The notes beneath the pieces are model-generated. The model was not told where the DNA came from, made no database searches, and was given only the letters and a program-made list of their open reading frames with translations. This document shows positions 45,501 through 56,799 of a stretch of 64,000 bases of DNA, in pieces; position 1 is the stretch's first letter; every line of letters starts with the position of its first letter. Source of the stretch: Pararge aegeria (taxonomy: Eukaryota > Arthropoda > Insecta > Lepidoptera > Nymphalidae). Made by a program: the position numbers and the translations under genes. Where the stretch lies: contig NC_053200.1 of assembly GCF_905163445.1 (NCBI RefSeq), positions 10,974,001 through 11,038,000 on the forward strand, read 5' to 3'.

Positions 45501-47096
45501 TTTATTACTAATTAATAACTTGCAGCGGTCAAGCCATCCGCTTTGTGCACTCAGGAATTGATAATAACACTGTAAAATACCAATACTTCTTACTAAGGCA
45601 TAAATCGAGAGCAGGTAGGATTTCACCTTGCGAAGTTCAAACCGTAATGTAAACAATCGAGTTAAAATAGAACCGCGCCTGTGTAGGTACCTAATCGTAA
45701 CCGCATCGAGTCAACATGCATAATTTTATGTGCAGATTATATTAAACCGACCGTGTTTTTTCTCCTGTGGTCGTAGGTAAGACACTTTTTTCGCATAATA
45801 TAATCATCCAGCTATCATCTTAGATTGCATCATAACTTGCACCCAGATTGCAGTCAAACTTGTAGTAAAATTAAAAAATGATATGTTCATGATTTCGTGT
45901 CTTTATCAAAGTTACAATCGCGATTGAGTCTTTATCTTCTAATATCTTGTCCCCTCCGGAACACCTGCGCGCCGCAAGGCCGATATTAGCATACAAATAT
46001 GCGCGAGCGCAACAACACGTATCAAGTGTCATACAGGTGTTGCCGATTATTTAAATAAATCATGTATTTCTATCAATTTACCTTTTACCTGTTTTAGTAG
46101 CAGTTATGGATTCGGCCTCTTTTTCGGAGGACCGAGTTGACCTGAAAAATAAAAGACACAAAAATAGAACTGGTAACAAGGTTTTCATATTTGCGCCTTT
46201 TGGCACTGGCAGCAGCTGCACCCATAATTAATGAAGCACAAGTAATTCTTAATTCAAATCACATTACAACCCAAAAATAAATTGATTTCAGTACAATATT
46301 ACAACCCTGGTGAGCCTTATGAATGTAATGACGTTAAACTTTAGGTAACAGGCCTTGTAATAGCGACTTACTTGCAACTTAAATCTGGCCATCATAATGT
46401 ACCGCTAGTTTACTTAAAGTTAATTCACAAAATTGCCATAACACTGCCCATACCTGTGACTAAATAAAATTTAGGCAATTTAGGGTCGAAAGTTCTTGCT
46501 ATGCATTATAAAATTCAAAATTCATTTATTTCAAGTAGGCCTAATTAATAAGCACTTTTGAAACGTCAAGTCAGTCTGTTTGTAGTGACTCTACCACTGG
46601 TTCGAAAGCAATACTTTATAGCAATGTTTGACGATGCAGGTATTGGAAAACACATTGTCTGCATTTTCGCTGATGACTGACTTCTATCATTCAAACTAAC
46701 AACTTTTCAGCAATTCAGTATTAATATCCAAATACATGTGATTCGACAACGTCGCGTATTCCAGTCAGTGACTGCATACTAGAGTCGTTGTTCGCGCTTT
46801 TGCCGATGTTGCTGTTGATTACAGAGTAGTTACAAGTAGAGTATCTATGTAAAATATTAAATATCAAATATTTCACAAACTATCGAGTTTAAAAAAGTAG
46901 TAGAACAAAAGGTCTTTTAATGTAAACAACTACAGGCCGAGAGCGTTCTGGTATTATTTATTTAACCGCTATACATTTTAATTTCAGATGCCTCGCTTGT
47001 CCCGGTGGTAAGGAGACACCAGAAGGTGCCATAACCGACGACTTATCGTACGACGACCTCGACTATGGAGAGGAGGTCGATGCGCAGTCCGTATAA
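39505..47096 (+). CDS. tsg: Twisted gastrulation (secreted BMP modulator)
   Basis: Five coding exons join in phase: 39505-39706, 40283-40483, 43225-43360, 44050-44118 and 46988-47096, giving 717 nt or 238 residues plus TAA, similar to the family length of about 220-250. The protein is secreted, binds BMP ligands together with chordin/Sog and shapes dorsoventral patterning. A signal peptide (about 1-20) precedes the Cys-rich N-terminal domain: CNEAICASVVSKC at 21-33, then CKCDLKDCSCCKDC and SECCSCVDMCPK. The middle has VEELPDNVPGLFTALTS. The second Cys-rich domain runs from FNCTV (N-glycosylation site at Asn152) through CMSCDKCRASCRSMG and RWFHDGCCECVGDKCLYYG to CLAC. The C-terminal tail is acidic (DDLSYDDLDYGEE). 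All junctions are GT-AG and match family break points in reading. Introns carry SINE, LINE and MITE copies. Confidence 0.95.
40600..40815 (-). repeat. Dispersed repeat, reverse copy in tsg intron 2
   Basis: 'cttgatttaatggtgaagga', 'aaattttgtgtggaaacttg', 'atacatgagagtctt', 'ccagtgtggtggacc' and 'taatgggttcaatgatt', the reverse of the 3700-3915 family. Confidence 0.65.
41345..41620 (+). repeat. tRNA-headed SINE, full-length forward copy
   Basis: The tRNA-like head has box A (TGGCGCAGTGGGC) and a perfect box B (GGTTCGATTCC), followed by 'ggaaaatgtttgtgtgaag', 'ttcataaaaatattcatcag', 'acaagctacgcttactttgg', 'ctagatggcggtgtgtgtat' and a TTTA-rich tail. This is the reference copy for the family here. 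In tsg intron 2. Confidence 0.92.
42545..42990 (+). pseudogene. Non-LTR retrotransposon reverse-transcriptase remnant
   Basis: Frames interrupted by indels read PWHKTAKYLGVTFDSRFNF, then a shift, then RRKWSLRQKLTLYKTCVRP followed by IMSYASVAF and AFRPPS, the C-terminal part of a jockey-type ORF2. It resembles the better preserved fragment at 53367-53920. Several frameshifts and missing pieces make it non-functional. In tsg intron 2, sense to tsg. Confidence 0.75.
43768..43927 (-). mobile_element. MITE family E, reverse copy
   Basis: 'cgtgcacttcattcatgcac', 'aatcactgcctacc', 'tgtatgcataccctggta' and 'gccagtgcacgccactgg' are the reverse of the 26150 and 26960 copies. The two ends are inverted (gtgcac.t against agtgcac). 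In tsg intron 3. Confidence 0.65.
45160..45416 (+). repeat. LINE 3' tail with TATTC-repeat end
   Basis: Runs 'atgtatgttcatgtaagttt', a long T run, 'tatgcaccatcc', 'cggcttcgtacgctcaggtt', 'aaggccgcctttgcaccc' and 'ttgcaataaagtttt', and ends in five or so 'ctatt' units. The AATAAA followed by a simple repeat is typical of a LINE 3' terminus. In tsg intron 4. Confidence 0.7.
46507..46605 (-). repeat. LINE 3'-tail, short reverse copy
   Basis: 'aaaattcatttatttcaagt', 'cttttgaaacgtcaagtcag' and 'gtagtgactctaccactgg', then abrupt loss of homology at about 46605. In tsg intron 4. Confidence 0.75.
46660..46972. mobile_element. MITE family G, copy 1 (left end lost)
   Basis: 'cgcgcttttgccgatgtt', 'acagagtagttacaagtaga', 'tgtaaacaactacaggc' and the end 'gagagcgttctggtatt' match 50450-50796. 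The matching left terminus is not visible next to the LINE tail. In tsg intron 4, ending just before the last exon. Confidence 0.55.
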
Positions 47097-47164
47097 ATGT
47101 CCTTTTACGTTGAAACCTTCGATCAATAATAATATACCTGTTATATATAACATACACAGATCGG

Positions 47165-47333
47165 CAGGGTGATTACGTATCTCGCGACAGCGATGCGACA
47201 GGCGTAAATCTTGCAATCACTGCTGTCAAACGTCACTTTTCATTACAATAAATAAACAAAAGTGGCGTTTGACAGCAGTGATTGCAAGATTTACCCCTGT
47301 CGCATCGCTGTCGCGAGATACGTAATCAATCTG
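47165..47333. mobile_element. Foldback MITE family H, copy 1, in tsg 3' flank
   Basis: Roughly 76-bp arms with about four mismatches: the left arm begins 'cagggtgattacgtatctcg', the right arm ends 'cgagatacgtaatcaatctg'. The short spacer contains overlapping AATAAA motifs (47247-47252 and 47251-47256). It starts 69 bp after the tsg stop codon. A related copy is at 48121-48288. Confidence 0.85.
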
Positions 47334-48120
47334 CGGCAGCTTTGTAGGACGCGTTACGTTTACTGACAATGGTTTCCCAATTCCAATAAAAAAAAACATA
47401 TTTCCTCTTGCTATATGAGTCAAACAAACTTTTCATTATTACTTATTAACCTATGATATTGTGTTTTAAAATATCACAAAGATATAAAAAACATATTTTA
47501 AACACCATTTTCAAAACATAGTTTAAACTAAGTAGAAACTTTATTATTTATCGTTTAAGTTGCAAAAAAAACTACATTGTAGAGTGTAAAGAAAGTCATG
47601 ATATTGTGTTTAAAAATATTACAGCACAAATAAAAAGATACAACAAACTTTTTTCTCATATACATAACATATTTCGAACACTACCATTTTCAAAACATAC
47701 TTTTAACTAAGTGGAAACTTTATTGGATTAAGTTAAAAAAAAAAACAATTTGTATAGTGTAAAAAAGTCTTGTTTTTTCCAGTGAAAAATCAAATAAATT
47801 AATATTTAACATAAGTATTGGATATATTGTCAATAGTTTAATAATTATTGATCTAAGAAACAAACAACTTTAGTGTTGCCTTCATGATAACGTTTTAGCC
47901 AATTCTGATGAACACAAATCTCTTGGCTAAACTAAATAGACAATGTTTTTTAAATTTTTCTATCCTTGTCCATAAAGAAGACAAAGAAAGGGATATCAGT
48001 CCTTCTCACTAGGTTTCTTTTGGAAAAAAATTGAATTAATACAATTATTTCAATTTTGTTTAGTTTAGAAATTTGTTTACTTGAGAATATGCACCATTAT
48101 ATACCCCCGATAGAAGTGAC

Positions 48121-48288
48121 CCGGGGTGATAACGTATCTCGCGACAGGCTTGCGACAGACGTTAATCTTGCAATCACTACTTTCAAACGTAACTTCCATA
48201 CAATAAATAAACAAAAGTGACGTTTGACAGCAGTGATTGCAAGATTCACGCATGTCGCAAGCTTGTCGCGAGATACGTAATACCCCTG
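48121..48288. mobile_element. Foldback MITE family H, copy 2
   Basis: Begins 'ccggggtgataacgtatctc' and ends 'gcgagatacgtaatacccct', with inner 'aatcttgcaatcact', 'caataaataaacaaaagtga' and 'gacagcagtgattgcaagat'. The same layout as 47165-47333 with more divergence between the arms. Confidence 0.8.
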
Positions 48289-49078
48289 CCGGCTCACAAT
48301 GTTGTCTGTATTATTAGTTAGAAATAGCATAATCGAAAATTAATATTAATGCAGGCAATGGTGCCAAATCTACTGTATACAACTCTTTGGACTATAGTTA
48401 AATTGACAGTATAGTGCTGATTCTCTAATATTCTTGTGGTAAACGACTTTTACTTTAGAGATTTGTGTACAAAAATTGGCAACTATGTTTTATACGTATG
48501 TGCCTATTACAGTGAAAATGTCCAGTGTTTTATGTATAAACACTGTCCTCATACGAAGCGTGTTGAGTCAAATCAAATAGTCATAGAAGTAAATGTTTAT
48601 TTATGTAAATTTACAATATCAACACCACCCCACGCAAATAGTGTCAGGTGTTAGAATAAATCAATTTGATTCGACTCGACACCCGTCGCGTTGCGTGCCG
48701 TGTTAACTATTAATCCGGCGTAAGGCAATTAGATTGAAGACTGTCGATTAGCTAAATTTAAAACGAAATTACTTTATACTTATTCGTAGTTTTATTGAAA
48801 CTTTTTGATTACATACAAAGAATTCTTAAAAAAATATTTTTTGAAATGTATTCAGTAAGTACTCATGTATTTAATTTTATCAAGATCTTTTAAGTGCTTT
48901 AATTTTTATTTATTTTATAATTTGTTCTCCACTGTCCGTCCTTCGTGTAAAATTATTATGATAGAGTAAGTAAGTATACAAAATATTATCGAATAATAAG
49001 ATTCAAATGGAACGTTAAAATAATGTAATGTAGTTAATGGTGACATTTCCATTGTACACAAACTTCTAAACTAAATAA

Positions 49079-49195
49079 AGTTTACATGTGTAAAAATAGT
49101 GCTATATAGTGTGAAAGGACAGCACCACTTTGAGAGCTGTCAATTTAGTTAAGTTTAGAGATTTGTGTACAAAAGAATCGGCACCAAAGTCATCA
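49079..49195. repeat. Short dispersed element
   Basis: 'gtgtaaaaatagtgctatat', 'gacagcaccactttgagagc', 'tgtcaatttagttaagttta' and 'gtgtacaaaagaatcggcac' match the fragments listed for 11700-11825. No ORF. Confidence 0.55.
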
Positions 49196-49801
49196 TATAG
49201 TTAAAATTTAATGACGGGAAATTTTATTTCGAGAAGTCTCTTGACATTTTAATTTATCTTTGGTTTTGTAATGGAAGATTTTCATCAATTCATTCAAGAT
49301 TTTATAGCATAATCAGTTATAAACAAATAAAATAAATTAGCGATTCAATGCTATAAATGAAACGTTTATTTCGCCCATAGCGAATAGAACTAACTAATTT
49401 TTTTTGTATTTTTTTTAATAAGAAAATTACTCATTTTTTTACTAATGTTCATGAATAGTGATACAATTTTTTTGTCCAAAATACGAGTGCCAAACGCGTT
49501 GCTTGTACAGATATATGTCATTCGATGTTAAGAGGTGGCTTCTACCCAATTTAGTTTGTTTACCTTTATTATTTTTGAAACTTGGCTCAAGTATAGAGTA
49601 CATTATAGAACCGCTTTTATTATAACATAATTTCGTCATTTTGAAAGTGCCATTCGATTTTATATTATGTATCTTTATCTGTACGAAACAAAGCCGTCTT
49701 TTGGCCTAATATAAGATTCGCCATTTATCTAGGTCTGATTAAGTTAGTTTAGTTGTAGTCTCAAATAATTAGCATATAAGCAATTTGGGATAAGTCGGGT
49801 G

Positions 49802-50000
49802 TACACAAAATATTAATTAATTAATTAAATTCACAGAACAAAAATAATATTCGTCATATTTAGGTACCATGATGTGTAAGGAAAATGAAGTCATTTGGCT
49901 ATACACAAAATATTAATTAATTAATTAACTTCACAGATCAAAAATAATATTCGTCATATTTAGGTACCATGATGTGTATGGAAAATGAAGTCATTTTGTT
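49802..50000 (+). repeat. Two-unit tandem duplication, 100-bp period
   Basis: 'tacacaaaatattaattaat' at 49802 recurs at 49902, and the two units then match almost base for base to 'ggaaaatgaagtcatttt', with only a few substitutions. A recent local duplication of AT-rich sequence. Confidence 0.93.
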
Positions 50001-50114
50001 ATGATATAACCCCTGTATCTGTCGAAAATCGTTTAATAGTAGTATAGCATGCCATACCCACAAAATTTACAATGATATGTACATAGAAGGAACATCAACA
50101 CACCATGTCATCTT

Positions 50115-50320
50115 CAGCATCATAATTTCAACCAATGGACGTCCACTGCTGGACATAGGCCTTTTGTAGGGAGTTCCACAATCCACGGTCCTGGGCCACT
50201 TGCCTCCAGCGGCTCACAGCGATTCGCCTGATGTCGTCTGACCACCGTGTTGCGTTTATCGGTGCGGGGTCGCCATTCCAGCACCTTAAGACCCCAACGT
50301 TCATCGGTTCACCGATCTAT
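50115..50320 (-). repeat. RTE-type LINE 3' end with ORF C-terminus
   Basis: The minus strand reads RRIAVSRWRQVAQDRGLWN followed by SLQKAYVQQWTSIG and a stop, the familiar end of RTE-type reverse-transcriptase ORFs, then an ATGATG-type simple tail. Only the last about 60 codons remain. Intergenic. Confidence 0.72.
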
Positions 50321-50449
50321 GGAACTCATGTATTTAGATATAAATGAACGGTGAGGTTTTAAACGGATAGTAGGTACATCCCAACCATAAGATTGGTGAT
50401 CTTAGCTTTCGTGAATCGTATCTACATGATCATACAGGGTTAAATTAAA

Positions 50450-50796
50450 AATACCAGAAAGTTCTCGGCCTTGAAGTTCCTATCGTTAGAACTAAATACT
50501 TTTGTTATACGATTTTTCAAAATTTATAACAAAAAATGAATAAATCATGTTTTTGCTGTAATGTTTCACACATAATACTCGTGATTCTGCAACGTCACGT
50601 AGTCGACCGCACGATACAGTTGTGGTTCGTGCGCTTTTGCCGATGTCACAGAGTAGTAACAAGTAGAGTATCAAAATAAAAAATACCATCTATACTATAG
50701 AGTCAAAAACAGTACAACAAAAGTTGTTAGTTTCAATGTAAACAACTATAGCAACTACTACAGGCGACAGCTCTCTGGTATTTTTTATTTTACATT
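50450..50796. mobile_element. MITE family G, copy 2, with both ends
   Basis: Left end 'taccagaaagttctcggcct' and right end (reverse complement) 'taccagagagctgtcgcct' form terminal inverted repeats. Inner blocks match 46660-46972. No transposase. Confidence 0.7.
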
Positions 50797-51399
50797 GTAT
50801 AGTCTATTCGTTAAAAGAATGACTTCGTCACAGCTGTCAGTTGGTCATATTTATTCTTCTTCTTCTTTTGATTTATGGCAGGTCATATTTATAACAGTTG
50901 TACTAAAACAGTTGACATAGCGTTGTCACAGCAGAGTACACGCTTAATAAAAAAAGCTTATTAAAATTTAAAAAAATATTGCATTTGACACAATGATATA
51001 GATTAAATATATTAATTTATTTTATTTACTTCAAAGTGCTTTCGATCACGACCTGTGGATCACATCCTCTCTTCCACTAACTATTGTTTAGTTAAAATTT
51101 TGTGCACAACCGATTTAGCACCATTTGATTGACTATAAGTGCCTTATCAAATTATGCAAAATATGCCTATTTTTGGAAAATTTTGAAATTTTTAGATAAT
51201 TTTTTTATATTATATTTCTATATTTCAATAAACTGTGACTACTATGTAATCATTTTGTTTCATTATCGTAAAATTATTTTACTGCTTAAAATCTAAGCTA
51301 GAATGTTGTTCTGCCTACTGCCCCCTGCGAGTTTACAATAAATAATTGTTAATATATAACAATAAAAAAAAAATATATATATATACATATAACAATCAA

Positions 51400-51525
51400 G
51401 TTAACATCCGCTGAAGATGCTCCGGTTTCGGAGCGAAACGTGCGTTGAGGGTATATTGCTGAGGATATGTTTGGTGTGGAGTATACGGATTGAAGAAATC
51501 ATAAAATACACCATACAGTTTCTCC
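51400..51525 (+). repeat. 'gaagatgctccggtttcgga' repeat fragment
   Basis: 'ctgaagatgctccggtttcg', 'gagcgaaacgtgcgttgagg' and 'ggagtatacggattgaag' form a block also seen reversed in part at 16195-16225 (cgtttcactccgacaccgga) and 24600-24680. Probably the end of a LINE-like ORF plus tail. Confidence 0.5.
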
Positions 51526-51559
51526 TGCTGTCTTAGTCATTTCATTCCATTCAGCAGTT

Positions 51560-51725
51560 TACAGTTATTGTTTAACCTTTAGGGTTTTTAACGATTACCA
51601 TAAAATAGGAAATGTTTATCAGCTAGCCGCGCGGATTTAAAGGGAGATGTGCGCGGGGCGTTTTCACTGTTTTTGGACACAATGCACTGAATTCAATAAT
51701 GGCTGAATGAGTTGCGCATTTTCTT
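51560..51725 (+). repeat. Dispersed pair with 52105-52275
   Basis: 'gattaccataaaataggaaa', 'cgttttcactgtttttggac' and 'caataatggctgaatgag' recur in order at 52150-52272 (tttaccataaaatgggga, ttttactgtttttggacg, caataatggctgaatgag). Two decayed copies about 560 bp apart. Confidence 0.65.
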
Positions 51726-53366
51726 AATTCTGTGATGTGTATGTATTGGTACTTACCCTAACTTTTATATATAAGTTGGTTTCTAACTTTTTATCTCTTT
51801 GTAAGTATATTATACCTAAATCTAATAAAGATAACGAACATCGGAATAATCGATGTAATTAATCATAATAATTCGCTATGTAATGGATAGGGGGCGACAA
51901 GATATTTCGATAAAATGAATTATTTTTAACTTTTTATCTAAGCGCGCCCAAATTTTGAGCCGCATTCTTACATGTTTCAATATTTATTTTTGTTTCACCT
52001 ATTAACCAGAATTTATCAAAACTGACTTGATAAATAATTAAAAACATACAGTACAAGACTAATATTGAACCATAAAAACCACTCCTCTTTAGTACTGTTT
52101 CTCGAACAGGCGGTTAGTCACAATTCTACAGTTGACAGTAATTATTTTACCTATAATGTTCTAAACATTTACCATAAAATGGGGAAGATTGAAAAAGGTT
52201 TTGAGCTAGCAACATTCCGCGTTTTTACTGTTTTTGGACGCAATACACTGCATGCAATAATGGCTGAATGAGGGTTCAGTGTGTGTGTTTTAAATTCTAT
52301 GCACGACAATGTTAAAAAAAACACTGCGAAGGCCAAACCAAGCCATTTAATTATGTTGCCGATAGTGTGTTTTCATCCTGCGTACGACCAATCACGGGAC
52401 TCGGTTAAACCGACGTGTATTCTGATTGGTTGCACCCGCGCAGGACCTAAAATATTAAAACAGTTGCACATATTGGTATTATATTTTGTCATTCTGAACC
52501 GATACATATAGAATTCGTTCCTCTAATAACTTTTATTACTTTATTCTCCTTTCACTTATTTTTATTTGCATAGTAGGTACTGATGAAAAGGTAAATTACA
52601 TTTACATTTTACCTTTTGAATAGATGGATTAGATCAAACACTATTGATTGTATCTACTATTTATATAATATATGAAGGATATGTCATTATCTAATCTTAT
52701 TTACACACACGTTCTTAGTATTTCTAATCTGATAGAGAGCTGCACATGCAGGGGTGCCTGACAAATTTTTTATGGAGGTTCAACGACCAGCCAAGAACAC
52801 GTCAGTGGTATCCCTCGAAATATGGTCCGCATTATTTTGTCATTTGGGGATAGTTATTGCACCAAAGTGATGATGCAGTCAAAGCCGATAGCGAGCTAAC
52901 TTGTTAGAAGTATAAAGCAGTTATATTAGCCCGATATCCCTTAAAAGTTTGTCGGTTCATAAAATAAGTACCTAATTTTGACATATTCACTGCAAGTTTA
53001 CCTTAGATGATATGTTTTTGTCAAGAACATTTTTTTTAATCGTGTAGGTAAAGCGGATAACCATATCGTCCGAAAGAATAACTTATTTTTTTTTCTCTGT
53101 CAAAATCTTCATTAATTTCATAATGTTTTAAAATTTCTTTTTTTTATGTTCTTTGTGTGTGCAACAAAAGTAAGTATATTCAGTCATTCATTCAATGTTT
53201 CTTGATGTTTGTATCTCATTTTGGAAGCGCTTGTTAAATGAAATATTTTACAATTTGCTTAAATTCCTTTTGTGGATTAGCTGTTCAAATTTCGTTTTTC
53301 ATGAGAAACATCTGTAGGCGAGGGTAAACCTGATATAGTTGGCGTGGCGATGGCGTCCGGATGACG

Positions 53367-53920
53367 TCAGAAATCGGGGCCCTCGTCTTCGCCGGCGAAG
53401 ACGCTGTATTTTCTTTGCGTGTGTGTGTGTTGTTGGGACACGTTTTCGGGAGTTATTTTATCGTCAGGGTCGTCAAGGACATGCTTCCGACGTCGCCGCT
53501 TTGGCTCGACGTCGGGGACGGGGGTATATGTGGACGCCTCGACCACTAGGGGGTTGGGGTGTCGGACTGCATTTTCAATGTAGGTCTTTGATAATGATTT
53601 CATGTACTGGGCTATGGTGGGAAGATCGAGGTCTCGGTGGAGATCTACGTTGCGCATGAACCACGGACTGTCCGTGGTCATACGCATAAACTTGTTCTGC
53701 AGGACTTGAAAGCTCCTGTAGGAGCTGTGAGGGCGATGGGCGAATACGACGCTGGCGTATGTCATAATGGGACGTATGCACGTTCTATACAAGGTTACCT
53801 TGTGACGGAGGGATAATTTGCTTTTGCGACAAATCATCGGATAGAGACGACCCATCACATACGCAGCCTTGTTGCGGGCCTTGCGAATGTGTGCAGTGAA
53901 GCTCATTCTATGATCGAGCG
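53367..53920 (-). pseudogene. Non-LTR retrotransposon ORF2 C-terminal fragment
   Basis: An open frame of about 183 codons begins within LDHRMSFTAHIRKARN and continues RHKVTLYRTCIRPIMTYASV, then QVLQNKFMRMTTDSPWFMRN and DLPTIAQYMKSLS, the thumb/C-terminal part of jockey-type reverse transcriptase. The catalytic YADD region and everything upstream are missing: homology stops at 53920, where element F sequence begins. The 3' part is Lys/Arg-rich (VEPKRRRRKHVLDD). The frame is intact but the element cannot be functional on its own. Confidence 0.82.
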
Positions 53921-54030
53921 AGGAAGATCTTCCTCCGAAGTTGTATATATGGTCAATTTATTTGATAACTTCGTTAGCGCGATGCAGGATCTTTGTGGCG
54001 CCATCTAGTTTGGTAATGTGGACACCGCTA
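53921..54030 (+). mobile_element. Element F, partial copy joined to the RT fragment
   Basis: 'aggaagatcttcctccgaag', 'gcgatgcaggatctttgtgg' and 'taatgtggacaccgctaca' match 18751-18920 and 38253-38404, without the 'gctcggggaccgagg' block. It abuts the RT fragment at the palindrome ggaagatcttcc. Confidence 0.7.
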
Positions 54031-54870
54031 CAGTTTTTAATAAAATTTAATAAACAGTCAACTTTTATACATATAACTTCCATAAAACTATTCCAATGTT
54101 TCTCATTCGCCAGGTGCGGCGTCTCGTGACGGCCCACACTTTTTTTATTCTGTGGCTAGGTGGTCCGGAGATAAAATGAATTTTTAGGCGCGAATTTCGA
54201 GCATCAAACGAAACCTTTCAAAAATAAGATCAAGCAGTAAATCACGTACCTATTACTACTTTCCATCTGGCAACCCTATAAGAAAATGCCAGCATTGACT
54301 ATTTTTTAAAAGGCCTGTTTGCGAAATCTTATCTGTTTCTATGTATCGATTTAACGTATGGCATCGTACGTTAAATCGCTTGCCGGTACGGTTTTGTTGT
54401 ATTTTCTAGCCTTCTTATCTGTACTTATTAGAGGGCGCTGTCAGGTCGAAAAATTATCGATTTATATTATAAATTATAGCCATCTGCACTCGACTATGTA
54501 TCTTAACTTTAATTATGCCAATTTATACAACTCCGTGCAAAAAAATGCTATATTAACCTAAAGCTACGGGGCTCCAAATGTGACCTGAACTTGTTACTTT
54601 AGCAACAAAGTGCCAATCGTACAGTGCACAAAGCTAGTTTATCAAAGGCAAAAAAACCCTACTTGAAAAATTTAGGCACTGCTATTGAGTCAAAGTTAAA
54701 ACATAATTGTTTATTTTCTAACTGCTATCAAGTTTGAATTATTTTATGATCTGCATTACAAAATACAATTCATAAAATAATTCATACTTACATTACCGTC
54801 GGTATAATTACAGAGATATTGTAAATCAAACCCGGCTTTTCAACTTGTATGGTTTTAGGTACCATTACTG

Positions 54871-55136
54871 AATAAATAAATAAATAAATATACTAGGACA
54901 ATACACACATCGCCATCTAGCCCCAAAGTAAGCGTAACTTGTGTTATGGGTATTAGGACAACTGATGAATATTTTTATGAATAACATACATAAATACTTA
55001 AAATATAGATACATATAAACACCCAGACACTGAAAAATATACATGCTCATCACACAGACATTTTCCAGTAGTGGGAATCGAACCCACGGCCTGGGGCTCA
55101 GAAAGCAGGATCGCTGCAAACTGCGCCAATCGGCCT
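54871..55136 (-). repeat. tRNA-headed SINE, full-length
   Basis: Starts 'aataaataaataaataaata', continues 'atctagccccaaagtaagcg' and 'gtagtgggaatcgaacccac', and ends 'ctgcgccaatcggcct'. Reverse orientation, intergenic. Confidence 0.88.
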
Positions 55137-56520
55137 ATCAATGCAATAGGACTGTTCGTCCAAGAAGTCCACAACTTATTATTGTAAATTTACTTAGACC
55201 AAAGTCTTACTATCTTTAATAAAACCATATATAGAATAACGACTAGTTCGACGCCTTTGATCTCGTGGTAAATGCCGAGATGGACTAAAACGCGCGCGGC
55301 ATTATTTAGGACCTTTATACAGGGTATACTTGGCTTGCTCTTCTTACTTCGCCCTTGAGCACAATTGGTATGTCGAGAAAGCTATATGTCGTTATAGTAA
55401 AATGGTGGTCACAGTATTAACTAGGATTTTTTTATTGGTGTTTATTGCGGGTTAGGAGTAATTTAGGTTAATCGTCAAATATAGCCAACAACCTCGTGGT
55501 ATCGTCTTTCATCAAACGACTGAACGGTAACCGTGTCCGAATGTTACGTGCAGTTAACTGCATTCAAATAATTCCGTATTATTTATAGTGAACGAATCAG
55601 CTGACTGCACGCGAGGAGCTGTCAGTGCTTAGGCTAATTATACGTTTGCGACTGTGGCTTGAGCATTACGCTAGTCGCCTGAATTGCTTATAGATAGGTA
55701 AGTAGTAGGTACATTACCAGTTCTCTGCGACTTCGTACTTCGAGCATACAACTTTCAAACGCTATTCTACATAACACTTTTTTTTTATTCGATTTTTCTA
55801 GGAAAGCGTGCTCAGACCTAGACTGCATTATTGCTTTCTAACGGGCATGATTGTCGTCAAGCGCTGGCCTATAGTTAATAAAAAAAAAACACCCGACCTA
55901 CCTCGTCGCTCGGCTTATTACTTCGCTTGGTTTGCTCCTAAGGATCGTAGTGTCATGTTAGATGGTCATGGATTACCCTGTGCGTGCCACTTTTAGTAGC
56001 TCCGCAATATTCAGTATGTAGACTGCTTTAGCAGAGGAGACTGTGTTCCTAACAATTTTCCGCCTGATCCAGGAATCGAACTCGTAGACGAGTTGCACAT
56101 GTTAAATGCTAACCTACAAGGCATTCAATCACCGTTAATGCTATTAACTATAATTTTCGTTAACCTGTAGCCAGCCTTATCATAGGAATGGGAAATTTAA
56201 CATTTCGTTACTTTTATATCCTACGTACGAACCACTTTAAGTAGCACAGCACGATGGTTGTCGAAGTGTGGCCTACCTTATCGGAACAGTCCATACGAAG
56301 AAAATAATAGTATTGCATTTTATTTTATTACAGTGTATCTCGTATACCCTGGTCAAAAAGTGCAGTACACGCCCTTGCAAGTAGTTCAGCACGATAGTAG
56401 TCGGAGTTTAGCCTGCCTTATAAGAAGAGTCGAGACATAGAAAAAAGATTTATTACTTGCACATAATCGTATTGTTACAGTGTATCTCAAATTGCCTGGT
56501 CAAAAAGTCCAGTACAGGCG

Positions 56521-56749
56521 TGTACAGCTAGCATAGGTAGGAGATAAAAATTATATCCCCAAGTTATGTGCCGTTACAAGGGATAAAATCGACGTGTGTT
56601 TATAGTTACTAAACCTATATTATTTGGACATTATTTCCACTTGTACGCGCGCCTATGCTCACAGATTCGATAAAGCTTTGGGTAGAAGATCAAATTTTAT
56701 CTTTTCCTCGGGGAGAAAAGTATATCCTGTCCATGCTATCAGTGCTGCA
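56521..56749. mobile_element. MITE family A, copy 5
   Basis: 'gtacagctagcataggtagg' at the left and 'tcctgtccatgctatcagtgc' at the right, with 'ataaaaattatatccccaag', 'ttggacattatttccacttg' and 'gataaagctttgggtagaag' inside. Lies upstream of the orphan exon at 57196. Confidence 0.65.
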
Positions 56750-56799
56750 GTAAGTTCGGCACGATCGTAGTTGAAGTGTGGCTCGCCTTAGCAGAGCAG

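Noticed and set aside
47226..47423. 65-codon minus-strand frame
   Set aside because: It is read through the arm of foldback MITE H; the same peptide appears in the second copy, as expected of repeat sequence.
53339..53659. Open frame of 106 codons on the plus strand
   Set aside because: It lies antisense to the reverse-transcriptase fragment and its Arg-rich translation mirrors the Arg/Lys-rich 3' part of that frame.
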